This document shows, piece by piece, positions 1-8,868 of a stretch of 48,627 nt of DNA. Where the stretch lies: positions 1 through 48,627 of the forward strand of contig JAJDBA010000047.1 in the NCBI GenBank assembly GCA_029261675.1, in the 5' to 3' direction. The stretch's first letter is position 1; every line of letters begins with the position of its first letter. The notes beneath the pieces were generated by a model. It was not told the DNA's origin and made no database searches. It worked only from the letters and a program-made list of their open reading frames with translations. This DNA is from Nitrospinaceae bacterium. Its GTDB lineage: Bacteria > Nitrospinota > Nitrospinia > Nitrospinales > VA-1. The position numbers and the translations under genes are program-made.

Positions 1-131
1 GGTAATTCTACGAACACAATGTCTCCCAATTGTTCTTGTGCAAACTGGGTAATACCGACCACTGCTTTTTTGCCATCCACGCGCACCCATTCATGTTCTT
101 GCGTGTAGAGAAGATTTTCAGGGACTTCCAT
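1..131 (-). CDS. gcvH: Glycine cleavage system H protein (N-terminal part, runs off window)
   Basis: The reverse strand from 131 reads an ATG-started frame beginning MEVPENLLYTQEHEWVRVDG and continuing through VVGITQFAQEQLGDIVFVEL to the window edge. This is the conserved N-terminus of GcvH, the lipoyl carrier that shuttles the aminomethyl group between the P, T and L proteins; the lipoyl-lysine lies beyond the window. A strong ribosome binding site (CTGGAGG, 4 bases before ATG) fixes the start. It lies 22 bases downstream of gcvT on the same strand, so the two are almost certainly co-transcribed. Only about 43 residues are visible. Confidence 0.93.
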   Translation of the reverse strand, partial: MEVPENLLYTQEHEWVRVDGKKAVVGITQFAQEQLGDIVFVEL

Positions 132-153
132 GATGCCTCCAGGAAATTAATAG

Positions 154-1269
154 TTAGCTTTTTTTAATGCGACTTGGCAGGAAAGGGGGCTTAACGACCT
201 CAGCAGGAACGTTCAGCTTCCTGATTTCCACATCCAGTTTAGTTCCAAGTTTTGCATATTCTGTGGATACATAACATAAACCGATTCCGGTATTCAAGGA
301 AGGAGAAAATGTTCCGCTGGTCAACTCCCCAACAGGTGCCCCTTCACTTAAAACCCGATAATGCGGACGCGGTACACCGCGATCGAGCAGGCGAATGCCA
401 ACAAGTTTGCGAGAAAGACCTGCATCTTTTTGTTTTTTAAGCGCGGCCTTGCCCAGAAAATCATCTTTTTGCAATTTTATAACCCACCCCAAACCCGCTT
501 CAAGGGGATTGCAATTTTCATTGAGTTCATTGCCATAAAGGGCATAACCCATCTCCATTCTAAGGGTATCTCTTGCACCCAGGCCGATGGGTTGTAAGTT
601 GAAAGGTTTTCCTTCTTCAATTAGGGCTTTGTAAACCGACTCCGCATGCTTTGAATCAAGATATACTTCGAATCCGTCTTCTCCGGTATAACCTGTGCGA
701 GCGAGAATGCACTCAATATTATGGATTTTTCCTTTTCTAAAGTGGTAGTATTCGATTTCGCTCAATGGGACGTCACATAACTTTTGCAAAAGAGCCTCAG
801 AGTGTTTCCCTTGTACCGCCAGTTGCGCCGTCTCCTGACTGGTATTTTTTACCACAGCGTTAAAATCACCGGCATTTTTAAGGATCCATTGAAAATCTTT
901 ATCTGAATTGGAAGCGTTTACGCACAAGAAATAGTGTTCATCTGAAAAACGGTGTACGAGTAAATCATCGACAACACCGCCCGTTTCTAGACACATCAAG
1001 GTATAGAGGGCTTGATTGTTTTGCATGGGTTCAATATCATTGGTTACCAGATATTGAATCAGCTTCTTTGCATCGGGGCCGGTGATTTCAATTTCTCCCA
1101 TATGACTTACATCAAAAATACCCACACCGTCGCGAACGCATTTATGTTCTTCCATAACTCCCTTGAACTGGATGGGCATATGCCAACCCGCAAAAGGAAC
1201 CAACTTGCCGCCAAGTTCCTTATGCATAGAGTGAAGTGGAGTTGTTTTTAGATCAGAATCATTTGGCAT
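154..1269 (-). CDS. gcvT: Aminomethyltransferase, glycine cleavage T protein
   Basis: The 371-residue product has the usual length and order for GcvT. The N-terminal folate-binding half carries GIFDVSHMGEIEITGPDA and the YTLMCLETGGVVDDLLVHR segment; the middle carries ARTGYTGEDGFEVYL and LGARDTLRMEMGYALYGNEL; the C-terminal barrel carries SGTFSPSLNTGIGLCYV. It transfers the methylene group from the aminomethyl-lipoyl H protein to tetrahydrofolate, releasing ammonia. It is followed at 22 bases by gcvH; gcvP is not in view. No clear Shine-Dalgarno precedes the ATG at 1269, but the family N-terminus (LKTTPLHSMHKELGGKLVPF) begins just inside it. It is transcribed divergently from the gene at 1378. 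Confidence 0.96.
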   Translation of the reverse strand: MPNDSDLKTTPLHSMHKELGGKLVPFAGWHMPIQFKGVMEEHKCVRDGVGIFDVSHMGEIEITGPDAKKLIQYLVTNDIEPMQNNQALYTLMCLETGGVVDDLLVHRFSDEHYFLCVNASNSDKDFQWILKNAGDFNAVVKNTSQETAQLAVQGKHSEALLQKLCDVPLSEIEYYHFRKGKIHNIECILARTGYTGEDGFEVYLDSKHAESVYKALIEEGKPFNLQPIGLGARDTLRMEMGYALYGNELNENCNPLEAGLGWVIKLQKDDFLGKAALKKQKDAGLSRKLVGIRLLDRGVPRPHYRVLSEGAPVGELTSGTFSPSLNTGIGLCYVSTEYAKLGTKLDVEIRKLNVPAEVVKPPFLPSRIKKS

Positions 1270-1377
1270 GGGAAAAATATCTAGTATTTTTGTTGTAGAA
1301 TGCGAATCATTTGTATAACCAATTTTTAAGATGCACGCAAGAAATTATAATGAATAAAAAAGTGCTAAACTAACATT

Positions 1378-2397
1378 ATGAGTTCATCAAACGGCCATAA
1401 AAAATATGATGTGATCTTGGTAGCAGGTGAGGGAAAGTCCAGCTATAAGGTTTACCATCAAAATAAGGCGTTTTTAACCCTTCAGGGGAAATGCGTCATC
1501 CTTTATATTGTCGAAGCGTTGCAGCAGGTACAATCGATTCGAGATATCTATATTGTTGGATCGAAAGACAAACTAGATCAAGTATTACACTCCGGCAGGG
1601 TTGATCGTGAATACCCAAAACGCATTCATGTTGTCGAGCAAAAGGCCAATTTGTATGAAAATGTCTGGCAAACATTTTTGCAGTCTCAGCAAGTTGAGCT
1701 AAAAGACGTAGACACAACTCCTCACCGCGACAAGGCCGTATTGATTGTGCCTTGCGATGCGCCCTTGATCACACCACAGGAAGTCGAACATTTCATTTCC
1801 CACGCTGATATGGATCGTTACGACCATGTGCTTGGTCTGGTGTCGCGTGAAAAACTGCGGCATTTTTATCCTCAGGCGAGTAAGCCCGGAATCAAAATGG
1901 CTTATTTGCATATTCAGGAAGACAGTTTCCGCATCAACAACCTGCATCTGGTCAAACCTCTGCGTATTGAGAACCGGGAATACATCCAAAAAATGTATCA
2001 ATACCGCTACCAAAGAAACTTTAAAAACCTGGTGCTGTTCGGCCTGTCGGTATTCGGCAAAGATAAGGCGAAACATTACAAAAACTACATCGGCTTACAG
2101 TTGTGCTTGTTTTTTGGCGGACTGGGTCTTGAGTTCGTGGTAGATTATTTTAGGAAGTTGAACCCCAAAAAAGAATTAGAAGAATCAATTTCGACTATTA
2201 TGAAGACCCGGTTTTCGGCTCTTGAAGTACCTTTTCCGGGAGCCGCTCTGGATATTGATAATGCAAAAGATTATGAAGCAATGAAAACCCGGTTTGAGGA
2301 ATGGCAGGAATATTTAAAGGCAACTCCCCTTACCAGCATTGAAGAATACAGCGAGGCATTTTCTCCCTCCCGTAAAATGGTGCGCACTTCGCACTAA
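1378..2397 (+). CDS. MobA-like nucleotidyltransferase family protein
   Basis: A 339-residue cytosolic protein with the overall plan of a GT-A/MobA-like NTP transferase. It has an N-terminal VILVAGEGKSSYKV loop in the nucleotide-binding position, KAFLTLQGKCVILYIVEAL as the lysine-containing second motif, and VLIVPCDAPLITPQEVEHFI as the metal-binding acidic motif. The G-rich loop departs from the usual LAGGxSxRMG form, so the donor nucleotide cannot be named. The C-terminal half (about 200-339) contains a hydrophobic stretch, YIGLQLCLFFGGLGLEFVV, then FPGAALDIDNAKDYEAMKTR, which resembles the closing 'D-DxPEDY' element of such transferases. It stands alone between gcvT (divergent) and lepA. Acceptor and pathway are unknown. 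Confidence 0.75.
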   Translation: MSSSNGHKKYDVILVAGEGKSSYKVYHQNKAFLTLQGKCVILYIVEALQQVQSIRDIYIVGSKDKLDQVLHSGRVDREYPKRIHVVEQKANLYENVWQTFLQSQQVELKDVDTTPHRDKAVLIVPCDAPLITPQEVEHFISHADMDRYDHVLGLVSREKLRHFYPQASKPGIKMAYLHIQEDSFRINNLHLVKPLRIENREYIQKMYQYRYQRNFKNLVLFGLSVFGKDKAKHYKNYIGLQLCLFFGGLGLEFVVDYFRKLNPKKELEESISTIMKTRFSALEVPFPGAALDIDNAKDYEAMKTRFEEWQEYLKATPLTSIEEYSEAFSPSRKMVRTSH

Positions 2398-2487
2398 TTG
2401 CATCTGTCATTATAATATCCCCAGGAAAAAATAATTCCAATTTTTGCCGGAAGTTATAACTGGCAATGTTACAAGTTTAAAAAAATT

Positions 2488-4290
2488 ATGGATCAAAAGA
2501 AATTAAGAAATTTTTCTATCATTGCCCATATCGACCATGGCAAATCTACCCTTGCGGACAAACTCATACTTGCCACATCTGCGCTCTCCCAGCGCGAAAT
2601 GAAAGATCAGGTATTGGACAATATGGATCTCGAACGTGAGCGCGGGATAACTATCAAGGCGCAAACGGTTTGTTTGAAATATGCGTCTAAAAATGACGGT
2701 GATTTTGTCTTCAATATGATCGACACACCAGGGCATGTTGATTTCACTTATGAAGTGTCGCGCAGTCTCGCCGCATGTGAAGGCGTGCTGCTGGTAATCG
2801 ATGCAACGCAGGGCATTCAGGCGCAAACCATCGCCAATTTGAATCTCGCCATGCAACACGATTTGGCGGTGATTCCTGTTATCAACAAGATTGATCTTCC
2901 AAGCGCAGATCCGGAATTTATAAAAGAACAACTGGAAGACGTTTTACAGATCGAATCTGACAGTGCTGTGTTGGTGAGCGCAAAGGAAGGAATAGGAATT
3001 GATGAATTAATGGAATCAGTAACAAAGCTTATCCCATCACCTGAAGGCGACGAGTCCGGCGCACTACAAATATTGTTATTCGATGCTTGGTACGATGCTT
3101 TTCGTGGGGTCATTATCCTCATTAAAGTTCAGCATGGAACAATCAAGGTGAATGATGAAATCACCATGATGGCAACGGGTAACCAGTTTGTGGTGGAAGA
3201 GTTGGGGGCATATAATCCTAAGCAGGAACCTAAACCCAAATTGCAAGCCGGAGAAGTCGGATATCTGATAGCGGGGATTAAAGAACTGGATCAAACTAAA
3301 GTAGGCGATACCATCACGCATGCCAAAGCTCCATGCGAAAGCCCCTTGCCAGGATATAAAGAGGTCAAGCCCATGGTGTTCAGTGGGCTCTACCCAATCA
3401 GCGGAGATGATTATGAAGACCTGCGAGACGCGCTGAAAAAATTAACACTGAATGATGCTTCATTTTCCTATGAAGCAGAAACATCGACTGCATTGGGATT
3501 CGGCTTTCGCTGTGGGTTTCTCGGACTGCTGCATATGGAAATCATACGCGAACGAATTGAGCGGGAATATAAAGTGGATCTTCTCACTACCGCCCCCACG
3601 GTTATTTATAAGCTTATCACCACCGATGGTAAAACGATAATGATCGACAACCCTACCAAACTGAAAGAACAAAAAAATATAGACCATCTGGAAGAACCCT
3701 ATGTTATGGGAACTATAATTTTACCCGATGAATATATTGGCGTTGTTATGGGGCTGGTTAGAGATCGGCGCGGCATCCAGAGAAAAATGGAATACCTGAA
3801 TCCAGAAACGGTTCTACTGGAATACGAATTGCCTTTCAACGAAATCGTGCTGGACTTTTATGACAAACTAAAATCTTCCACCAAGGGTTACGCTTCATGT
3901 GATTACGATTTTATAGATTTCAGGACATCCAGTCTGGTAAAGTTGGATATTCTCTTGAATGGAGAATTGGTGGATGCCTTGTCTTTAATAGCTCATAAAG
4001 ATAAAGCATTTTTTCTGGGTCGCGACTTAGCTAAAAAGCTCAAGCAACAGATACCCCGACAAATGTTTGAGGTGGCAATTCAAGCTGCCATTGGCAGTAA
4101 GGTCATTGCGCGTGAAACCGTCAAGGCACTGAGAAAAAATGTTCTGGCAAAATGTTATGGTGGAGACATTACCCGAAAACGAAAGCTGCTTGAAAAGCAA
4201 AAAGAAGGAAAGAAGAAGATGAAGCAGATTGGAAGTGTAGAGATTCCTCAGGAAGCGTTTCTAGCTGTATTGAGGACAGATGACAAATAA
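2488..4290 (+). CDS. lepA: Elongation factor 4 (LepA), ribosome-associated GTPase
   Basis: The 600-residue product has standard LepA length. G-domain motifs are visible near the N-terminus: AHIDHGKSTLADKL (G1), the RGITIKAQTV switch, DTPGHVDFTYEV (G3) and NKIDLPSADP (G4). The LepA-specific C-terminal region is present, including PRQMFEVAIQAAIGSKVIAR and the basic tail KCYGGDITRKRKLLEKQKEG. The protein acts on ribosomes during translation elongation under stress or in biogenesis. It overlaps lepB by 11 bases, matching the classic lepA-lepB operon. No good Shine-Dalgarno is seen before ATG 2488; the upstream bases are A-rich. Confidence 0.98.
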   Translation: MDQKKLRNFSIIAHIDHGKSTLADKLILATSALSQREMKDQVLDNMDLERERGITIKAQTVCLKYASKNDGDFVFNMIDTPGHVDFTYEVSRSLAACEGVLLVIDATQGIQAQTIANLNLAMQHDLAVIPVINKIDLPSADPEFIKEQLEDVLQIESDSAVLVSAKEGIGIDELMESVTKLIPSPEGDESGALQILLFDAWYDAFRGVIILIKVQHGTIKVNDEITMMATGNQFVVEELGAYNPKQEPKPKLQAGEVGYLIAGIKELDQTKVGDTITHAKAPCESPLPGYKEVKPMVFSGLYPISGDDYEDLRDALKKLTLNDASFSYEAETSTALGFGFRCGFLGLLHMEIIRERIEREYKVDLLTTAPTVIYKLITTDGKTIMIDNPTKLKEQKNIDHLEEPYVMGTIILPDEYIGVVMGLVRDRRGIQRKMEYLNPETVLLEYELPFNEIVLDFYDKLKSSTKGYASCDYDFIDFRTSSLVKLDILLNGELVDALSLIAHKDKAFFLGRDLAKKLKQQIPRQMFEVAIQAAIGSKVIARETVKALRKNVLAKCYGGDITRKRKLLEKQKEGKKKMKQIGSVEIPQEAFLAVLRTDDK

Positions 4291-4951
4291 GACAACTGAA
4301 AATATTGAAGGCGGCACCGCCCCCAAAAAGAGCATTACCCGTGAATATGCCGAAGCAATTTTCATTGCACTTCTTCTTGCTCTTTTCATCCGCACGTTTG
4401 CCGTACAGGCTTTTAAAATTCCTTCCGGTTCGATGGAAACGACTCTGTTGATCGGGGACCATATTCTTGTTTCAAAATTTGCATACGGGACACATATTCC
4501 CAACGAGGTTCCTTTTCTCAATATTAAATTATTTGATGACATTATTTTGTTCCCCAGCGAACCCGAGCGTGGAGACATTATTGTATTCAAGTTTCCTAAA
4601 GACGAGACACGTGATTTCATTAAAAGAGTGATTGGTGTTCCGGGCGATTTACTAGAAGTTCGTCGTCAGAAAATTTTTATCAACGGCAAGCCATACGAAG
4701 ATCTGCACGCGCGACATACAAAACCGCCTTCTGAAAGCCCGCTGGTGCCACGCGATGATTTTGGACCGGTACTGGTTCCCGATGGTCATGTGTTTATGAT
4801 GGGGGACAACCGTGAGAATAGTCAGGATAGTCGCTATTGGGGGTTTCTGGATATTAAGAAAGTGCGCGGAAAAGCTTTGATGATTTACTGGTCTTGGAAT
4901 CAACTGGAAAGCTGGGTTCGGTTTGAACGCTTTGGAAAGATACTAGAGTGA
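4280..4951 (+). CDS. lepB: Signal peptidase I
   Basis: A 223-residue inner-membrane serine protease that cleaves Sec and Tat signal peptides on the periplasmic side. One membrane segment spans about residues 24-44, followed at once by the catalytic serine box KIPSGSMETTLLIGDHILV (Ser51). The general-base lysine is in DFIKRVIGVPGD (about Lys115). The closing GDNRENSQDSRYWG box is also present. A single N-terminal TM is the usual short form. The start codon lies inside the end of lepA and the stop overlaps the next ORF (TGAAAAC context at 4948), so lepA, lepB and the HAD gene look translationally coupled. Confidence 0.97.
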   Translation: MTNKTTENIEGGTAPKKSITREYAEAIFIALLLALFIRTFAVQAFKIPSGSMETTLLIGDHILVSKFAYGTHIPNEVPFLNIKLFDDIILFPSEPERGDIIVFKFPKDETRDFIKRVIGVPGDLLEVRRQKIFINGKPYEDLHARHTKPPSESPLVPRDDFGPVLVPDGHVFMMGDNRENSQDSRYWGFLDIKKVRGKALMIYWSWNQLESWVRFERFGKILE

Positions 4952-5643
4952 AAACTTCTTTCGCAGACCGCAAAACAAAACTTCATACCCTTCTCAAAAA
5001 TTCCAAAGCCGCAATCTTGGACTTTGATGGGTTGCTTGCCGACTCGGAACCATTTCATTACAAAGCTTATAATGAAGTTTTTGAAAGATACGGACATACG
5101 CTTGATAAAAAAGAGTATTGGGTTGAATGGACCTCCAAAGGAAAAGGCATAGCCGGAGAAATTGAACGCCATAAACTCAAGCTGGATGTTGACCCAGTAG
5201 AAATGCGAAAGCAAAAATTTGAAGTGTATACCCAATTTTGTGAAAGTGGAGAAATTAAGCTTTTTCCTGATTCTGTAACTCTGATTGAGCAATTGTCTGT
5301 ACGGCATAAACTGGCGATTGCTTCTGGGTCTTGGGCTACGGATATCCGGCATATTTTGCGGAATGCCGGTGCGTTGGATCTGATTCCTGTTATTCTTGGT
5401 AAAGAATCCGCCAAACGGGAGAAACCGTTCCCAGATATTTTTTTGAACGCGGCCAAGAAACTGGGCTGTTTGCCTGCAGAGTGCTTTGTTCTGGAAGATG
5501 CTTTGAAAGGCATGAATGCGGCAAACGAAGCGGGGATACCTTGTATTATTTTACAAAACGAACTGAACCGGAATATAGATTTTAAAAATGCGGAAATGGT
5601 TTTCCCCAGCCTTGCAGATTTCGTTTCAGCGTTAGAGCTCTAG
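4948..5643 (+). CDS. HAD-superfamily phosphatase, beta-phosphoglucomutase/Gph-like
   Basis: A 231-residue HAD hydrolase. Motif I is AAILDFDGLLADSEP, with nucleophile Asp25 and acid Asp27. Motif II is the Ser/Thr in LAIASGSWATDI. Motif III/IV appear as KREKPFPDIFLNAAKKLG and CFVLEDALKGMNAANEAGI. The alpha-helical cap between motifs I and II is of the beta-phosphoglucomutase/phosphoglycolate phosphatase subclass, which acts on small phosphorylated sugars. The exact substrate cannot be told. The start is a GTG (4948-4950) overlapping the last codons of lepB. Short hairpins follow its stop. Confidence 0.9.
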   Translation: MKTSFADRKTKLHTLLKNSKAAILDFDGLLADSEPFHYKAYNEVFERYGHTLDKKEYWVEWTSKGKGIAGEIERHKLKLDVDPVEMRKQKFEVYTQFCESGEIKLFPDSVTLIEQLSVRHKLAIASGSWATDIRHILRNAGALDLIPVILGKESAKREKPFPDIFLNAAKKLGCLPAECFVLEDALKGMNAANEAGIPCIILQNELNRNIDFKNAEMVFPSLADFVSALEL

Positions 5644-5659
5644 TATTAAAGTTTTGAAT

Positions 5660-5740
5660 CCCACAAGTGGGTTTTATTCTCCGTGGCTCGCCACGCGTTT
5701 TAAATAAAAATCTTTGTAGGGTACCCCGTCCGCTTGCGGC
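5660..5740 (+). terminator. Cluster of short hairpins after the HAD gene, probable terminator
   Basis: CCCACAAGTGGG (5660-5671) folds into a short hairpin followed by TTTTATT. CGTGG-CTCG-CCACG (5682-5695) is a second stem with a 4-base loop followed by CGTTTTAA. CCGC-TT-GCGG lies at 5730-5739. The first two have T-runs and fit rho-independent termination of the lepA-lepB-HAD run; the convergent gene begins its 3' end at 5749, so the cluster may serve both directions. Confidence 0.5.
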
Positions 5741-5748
5741 GAGATCGT

Positions 5749-6681
5749 TCATTCCCCAGACACTGCCAGTTCTTTTTCAAATCCATTAAAAATATCTTGT
5801 ATAGGTGGGATGAGTTTCTCTTTTAACTCATCAGGGATCCAGTTAATTTTTTCTACAGGCCAGCTTCCTATCTTGCGTATATCCAGACCCGCTTTTTTAA
5901 ACGGACCTTCCAGACTTTCTTCGAATCCGTAAATCAGAGCATTATTAAAAACCATTTTATATAATTCATCTATCTTTTTGGGTTCGTGGAGTCCTTCCAT
6001 GAAAGCCTGCATCATAGCATCGATAATAGGGGTCGCGTGCTCTCGAAAGTCCTCACTGCATGCATTCTCAAGAGTTCGGTAGATAATGATGATATCTTGC
6101 AAGAGATATTTAATATCTTTGGGATCTTTTTTGACAGGCCCTTTTTTTAAATCAAAATAAGGTTTGTATTCCTTTAAAATTCTTACCGTATCGCTGATGA
6201 TAGATTCTTCCCAAGGAACTTTATTCCAGACAAAAAAAGTTCTCAGCCATCGAATTCTATTCGTCGCATCTTCCATATGCATGGTCAAACTGAGCTTGTC
6301 TTTGTTGCTATGCGGTAATGTGCCGCCCCACATTTTTAATTCAAGTTCGAGTTGGTAGGGAGCAAAGGCTTCCTTATAAACATCAGCATAAATAGCGACG
6401 AGCTTTTCCATATTCTCATGTTTGTCCAGCGGGCTATTTTGCGGCAGGTTTACTATGGAATAGAGCCTCCATATTCGCCGACGCGCCATCCCATTGGGTT
6501 TGGCAATCAAATAGGTTCCTCCCCAGATACCTGAAGTCAAAGAAATAACAACCCCATAAACTTCTTCTAGCCGACGCGTGACCTCTGTACCGATATTTCG
6601 GTAGAGCTCGTTTATGTAATAGAGGTTGATCAGGTGATCGTCAGAGAAAACCGGACCTGAAGCTTTAGGTGTATTTGCCAT
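5749..6681 (-). CDS. Unknown cytosolic alpha-helical protein
   Basis: A 310-residue product I do not recognise. It has no signal peptide and no membrane segment. The sequence is charged and mostly helical, with aromatic-rich patches (GIWGGTYLIAKPNGMARRRIWRLY; LRTFFVWNKVPWEE). The ATG at 6681 is preceded by AGGT nine bases upstream. It stands alone between two terminator-like regions and is convergent with the HAD gene. Codon use looks like that of its neighbours, so it is probably a real gene. No catalytic motif could be picked out. Confidence 0.8.
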   Translation of the reverse strand: MANTPKASGPVFSDDHLINLYYINELYRNIGTEVTRRLEEVYGVVISLTSGIWGGTYLIAKPNGMARRRIWRLYSIVNLPQNSPLDKHENMEKLVAIYADVYKEAFAPYQLELELKMWGGTLPHSNKDKLSLTMHMEDATNRIRWLRTFFVWNKVPWEESIISDTVRILKEYKPYFDLKKGPVKKDPKDIKYLLQDIIIIYRTLENACSEDFREHATPIIDAMMQAFMEGLHEPKKIDELYKMVFNNALIYGFEESLEGPFKKAGLDIRKIGSWPVEKINWIPDELKEKLIPPIQDIFNGFEKELAVSGE

Positions 6682-6701
6682 AGAATACCTGAAGAGAGGT
6701 C

Positions 6702-6738
6702 AAAAAAAAATTCCACCCCCATTCTCGGGGATGGAATT
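6702..6738 (-). terminator. Rho-independent terminator of the DUF4399 gene
   Basis: AATTCCA (6709-6715) pairs with TGGAATT (6732-6738), extended inward past one C-A mismatch by CCCC/GGGG around an ATTCTC loop. On the minus strand the hairpin is followed by nine T residues (the A-run 6702-6710), a textbook intrinsic terminator placed after the stop at 6791. Confidence 0.8.
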
Positions 6739-6790
6739 AAATTTTTCCAGTAAAACTATTCCTAATAGAATTGTTTTACCTGTGTAACAG

Positions 6791-7243
6791 TTAGGGTGCT
6801 ACATGTACAACCGTTACGGTCACTGCATCTGATACCGGAGGATTGTAAGGAACGTGATTACCCTGTGCAAAAAGAGCGGTGATCGTGTGTTGTCCCTTGG
6901 ACAAGTTCAATGTTTTACATTTTGAACCATCACCCATATGAACATGATTTCCATCTTTGCCAATAGGCTTGCTCAAGTCAGATGGAATTGGCACATCAAT
7001 CAATAAATGATGATGCCCTTTACCTGGGTTCACACCATTCTTCGCAGGCTCAACAGTGTAACCATTGGTTGCCATGCAAACTTGTAACGGACTGCTCACA
7101 TTAGTGAGAGTCGCTGGTGTTGTGATTGAAAGAGCCTTGCTTGAGCTTGCAACGCTAGCGGTAGATCCGCCGCCAGGTTGCCCTGCACAGCCTACAAATG
7201 CGACCACTGCCATCAACATAAGTACTTTAGAAATGATTTTCAT
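6791..7243 (-). CDS. DUF4399 domain lipoprotein
   Basis: A 150-residue exported protein. The start chosen is the ATG at 7243 (MKIISKVLMLMAV), which has a good GAGGAG site; an ATG 27 bases upstream is less likely. The signal peptide ends in a lipobox, VAFVGCAGQ, so it should be lipid-anchored. After a Ser/Gly/Ala-rich linker the DUF4399 body follows: NGVNPGKGHHHLLIDVPIP, the GNHVHMGDGSK segment and LSKGQHTITALFAQGNHVPY. These His-rich loops are typical of DUF4399, a small beta-sandwich domain of unknown function often found in marine bacteria. Transcription ends at the hairpin just downstream. Confidence 0.88.
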   Translation of the reverse strand: MKIISKVLMLMAVVAFVGCAGQPGGGSTASVASSSKALSITTPATLTNVSSPLQVCMATNGYTVEPAKNGVNPGKGHHHLLIDVPIPSDLSKPIGKDGNHVHMGDGSKCKTLNLSKGQHTITALFAQGNHVPYNPPVSDAVTVTVVHVAP

Positions 7244-7566
7244 AAACTCCTCGTAAATAAAGGTGAACAATTAATAAACTGGAAATGCCACCTAAAATTT
7301 AAAAACACTTCGAAAATATTTTTCAAAGGGGAAAAATCACCCTTATCAATTATTATGTATGTTTTTTGCAAATATCACCCCATTGTCGGTTCAAATCAGG
7401 CAACAAAAAAGTGTCTCAAAAAGATAAATTTTTTTATTATTATGTACGAAAACAGAAATAAAATCAATGCTATCATTTAAGAAACTCCTCCCGTAAGCTA
7501 TAAACAGGAAGAAGGAAGGTCTATACTTCTGGAAACTGTTGCTGTGGGATTTTCGATAATAGGGAT
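7244..7566. other. Intergenic region, A+T-rich, divergent promoters expected
   Basis: 323 bases separate two divergent exported-protein genes. A perfect inverted repeat ATTTTTC/GAAAAAT (7318-7337, six-base loop) is the only structure I can point to. I see no convincing -35/-10 pair. No gene in either strand is supported. Confidence 0.5.
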
Positions 7567-8460
7567 ATGGAAAAAGAGCAAAAAACCTCTAAAATTTTGA
7601 GATATTTTCCTCCTAAAACCCGAAAATGCGTCATGGGTTTACTTCTGCTTTCTGCATTTGGGATATATCAGCCAGCAGTGAGTTTCGCGGACTCAGTAAA
7701 TTCAACAGCCTGGAAGAATCTCGAGCCAGGTCTGGATTTAGGAGTATTTACGGCTCCGAAAAAATCAGCCTTCGGTGATTCATTGATCCGAGTTTTGCGG
7801 GCTGATACCCGATTTTTCTCCCTGAAGCTGTTAAATTCTTCTGCCTTACCCTCCCCCAAAAGACATTCTGTAAAAAAATGGGCGCAACAAAACGCTCTTG
7901 TGGCCGCTATCAATGCCAGCATGTACCAGAAAAATAAGGTGTCGAGCGTTTCTTATATGAAAACCGGGAAACATGTGAATAGCACCTGGGTGTCTAAGGA
8001 CAAAACTGTTCTGGCCTTTGATCCAACTGAAAAAAATATTTCCACAGTAAGAATAATTGATCGAGAATGTGAAGATTTCGGTGCCCTTCGAAAACAATAT
8101 GCAACCTTGGTCCAAAGTATCCGTATGGTTTCCTGCAAAGGGGAAAACGTATGGGCACCCCAAAAAAAAATGTGGAGTACAGCTGCGATAGGCACAGACC
8201 GTCAAGGGAGAGTTTTGTTCATTCATGTTCGATCTCCTTACCCTACTCACGAATTAATCAATATGCTTTTGCAACTTCCGATAGATTTAAAACGCGCAAT
8301 GTATGTTGAGGGGGGTGCAGATGCCCAGCTATATATAAACACAGGAAAAGAAGAACATGAGTTCATTGGAAGTTATTCCACCGGTTCCAGAGAGCATGAC
8401 GAAAATACTTTTTCCAGACCTGTTCCAAATGTATTGGGACTCGTCCGACTAAATAAATAA
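7567..8460 (+). CDS. Exported phosphodiester glycosidase (NAGPA/DUF2233-like) domain protein
   Basis: A 297-residue protein with a membrane-targeting segment at about residues 22-42 (VMGLLLLSAFGIYQPAVSFA), probably a cleaved signal peptide. The rest matches the phosphodiester glycosidase/DUF2233 fold: LGVFTAPKK near the start, LVAAINASMYQKNKVSSVSY (the usual 'NAgfF' position), STAAIGTDRQGRVLFIHVRS, and AMYVEGGADAQLYIN (the family 'LDGGgSaql' motif). Homologues remove GlcNAc from phosphodiesters or act in exopolysaccharide metabolism. The usual LDGG aspartate is Glu here, so activity is uncertain. The ATG at 7567 follows AGGGAT closely; internal ATG 7633 is possible. The next gene follows at 12 bases. 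Confidence 0.8.
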   Translation: MEKEQKTSKILRYFPPKTRKCVMGLLLLSAFGIYQPAVSFADSVNSTAWKNLEPGLDLGVFTAPKKSAFGDSLIRVLRADTRFFSLKLLNSSALPSPKRHSVKKWAQQNALVAAINASMYQKNKVSSVSYMKTGKHVNSTWVSKDKTVLAFDPTEKNISTVRIIDRECEDFGALRKQYATLVQSIRMVSCKGENVWAPQKKMWSTAAIGTDRQGRVLFIHVRSPYPTHELINMLLQLPIDLKRAMYVEGGADAQLYINTGKEEHEFIGSYSTGSREHDENTFSRPVPNVLGLVRLNK

Positions 8461-8472
8461 CAGGATCAAAAA

Positions 8473-8832
8473 TTGTCGAAACCAAAGTCCCTCAATTGTC
8501 GTTCCCGCTACCGAATCATGTCAGGTGATCTCATTGCCTTGGGACCTGGGAAAGTGGACTTACTGGAAGCCATTGACCAAGAGGGGTCCATATCGCAAGC
8601 GGCAAGGCAAAACCACCTCAGCTACCGACGTGCCTGGGATATGGTCGATACCATGAACCGCTGTTTTAAAAAACCATTAGTAATAAGCGCAACAGGGGGG
8701 AAAGGCGGAGGTGGCGCAGAACTGACTCCTTTAGGCAAAAAAGTAATAGCGATCTATCGAGAAATGGAAAACAAAGCCAGCCAAGCCACACAACAAGAAT
8801 GGAAATCTCTTAAAAAACATTTGAACCCCTAA
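8473..8832 (+). CDS. ModE-type winged-helix regulator (DNA-binding domain only)
   Basis: A 119-residue protein beginning at a TTG codon, 12 bases after the previous stop. It contains the LysR-like winged helix of ModE: ALGPGKVDLLEAIDQEGSIS, QAARQNHLSYRRAWDMVDTM (the recognition helix region) and a Gly-rich turn KGGGGAELTPLGKKV. It lacks the C-terminal molybdate-binding MOP domains, so it belongs to the short ModE-like group. Such proteins are often linked to molybdenum metabolism, but no molybdate transport gene is near; the coupling to a glycosidase-like gene is unexplained. Confidence 0.87.
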   Translation: MSKPKSLNCRSRYRIMSGDLIALGPGKVDLLEAIDQEGSISQAARQNHLSYRRAWDMVDTMNRCFKKPLVISATGGKGGGGAELTPLGKKVIAIYREMENKASQATQQEWKSLKKHLNP

Positions 8833-8842
8833 CCATTATCGA

Positions 8843-8868
8843 AAATTAAGGTTTGTTCGACCTAATTT
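8843..8868 (+). terminator. Weak hairpin after the ModE-like gene
   Basis: AAATTAAGGT (8843-8852) pairs with ACCTAATTT (8860-8868) with one bulged A. There is no proper T-run, so termination is only possible. The following 220 bases to 9091 hold nothing I can identify. Confidence 0.3.

Noticed and set aside
7385..7400. GGTTCAAATC, resembling a tRNA T-arm block
   Set aside because: No flanking stem or acceptor stem could be found on either side, so it is a chance match.
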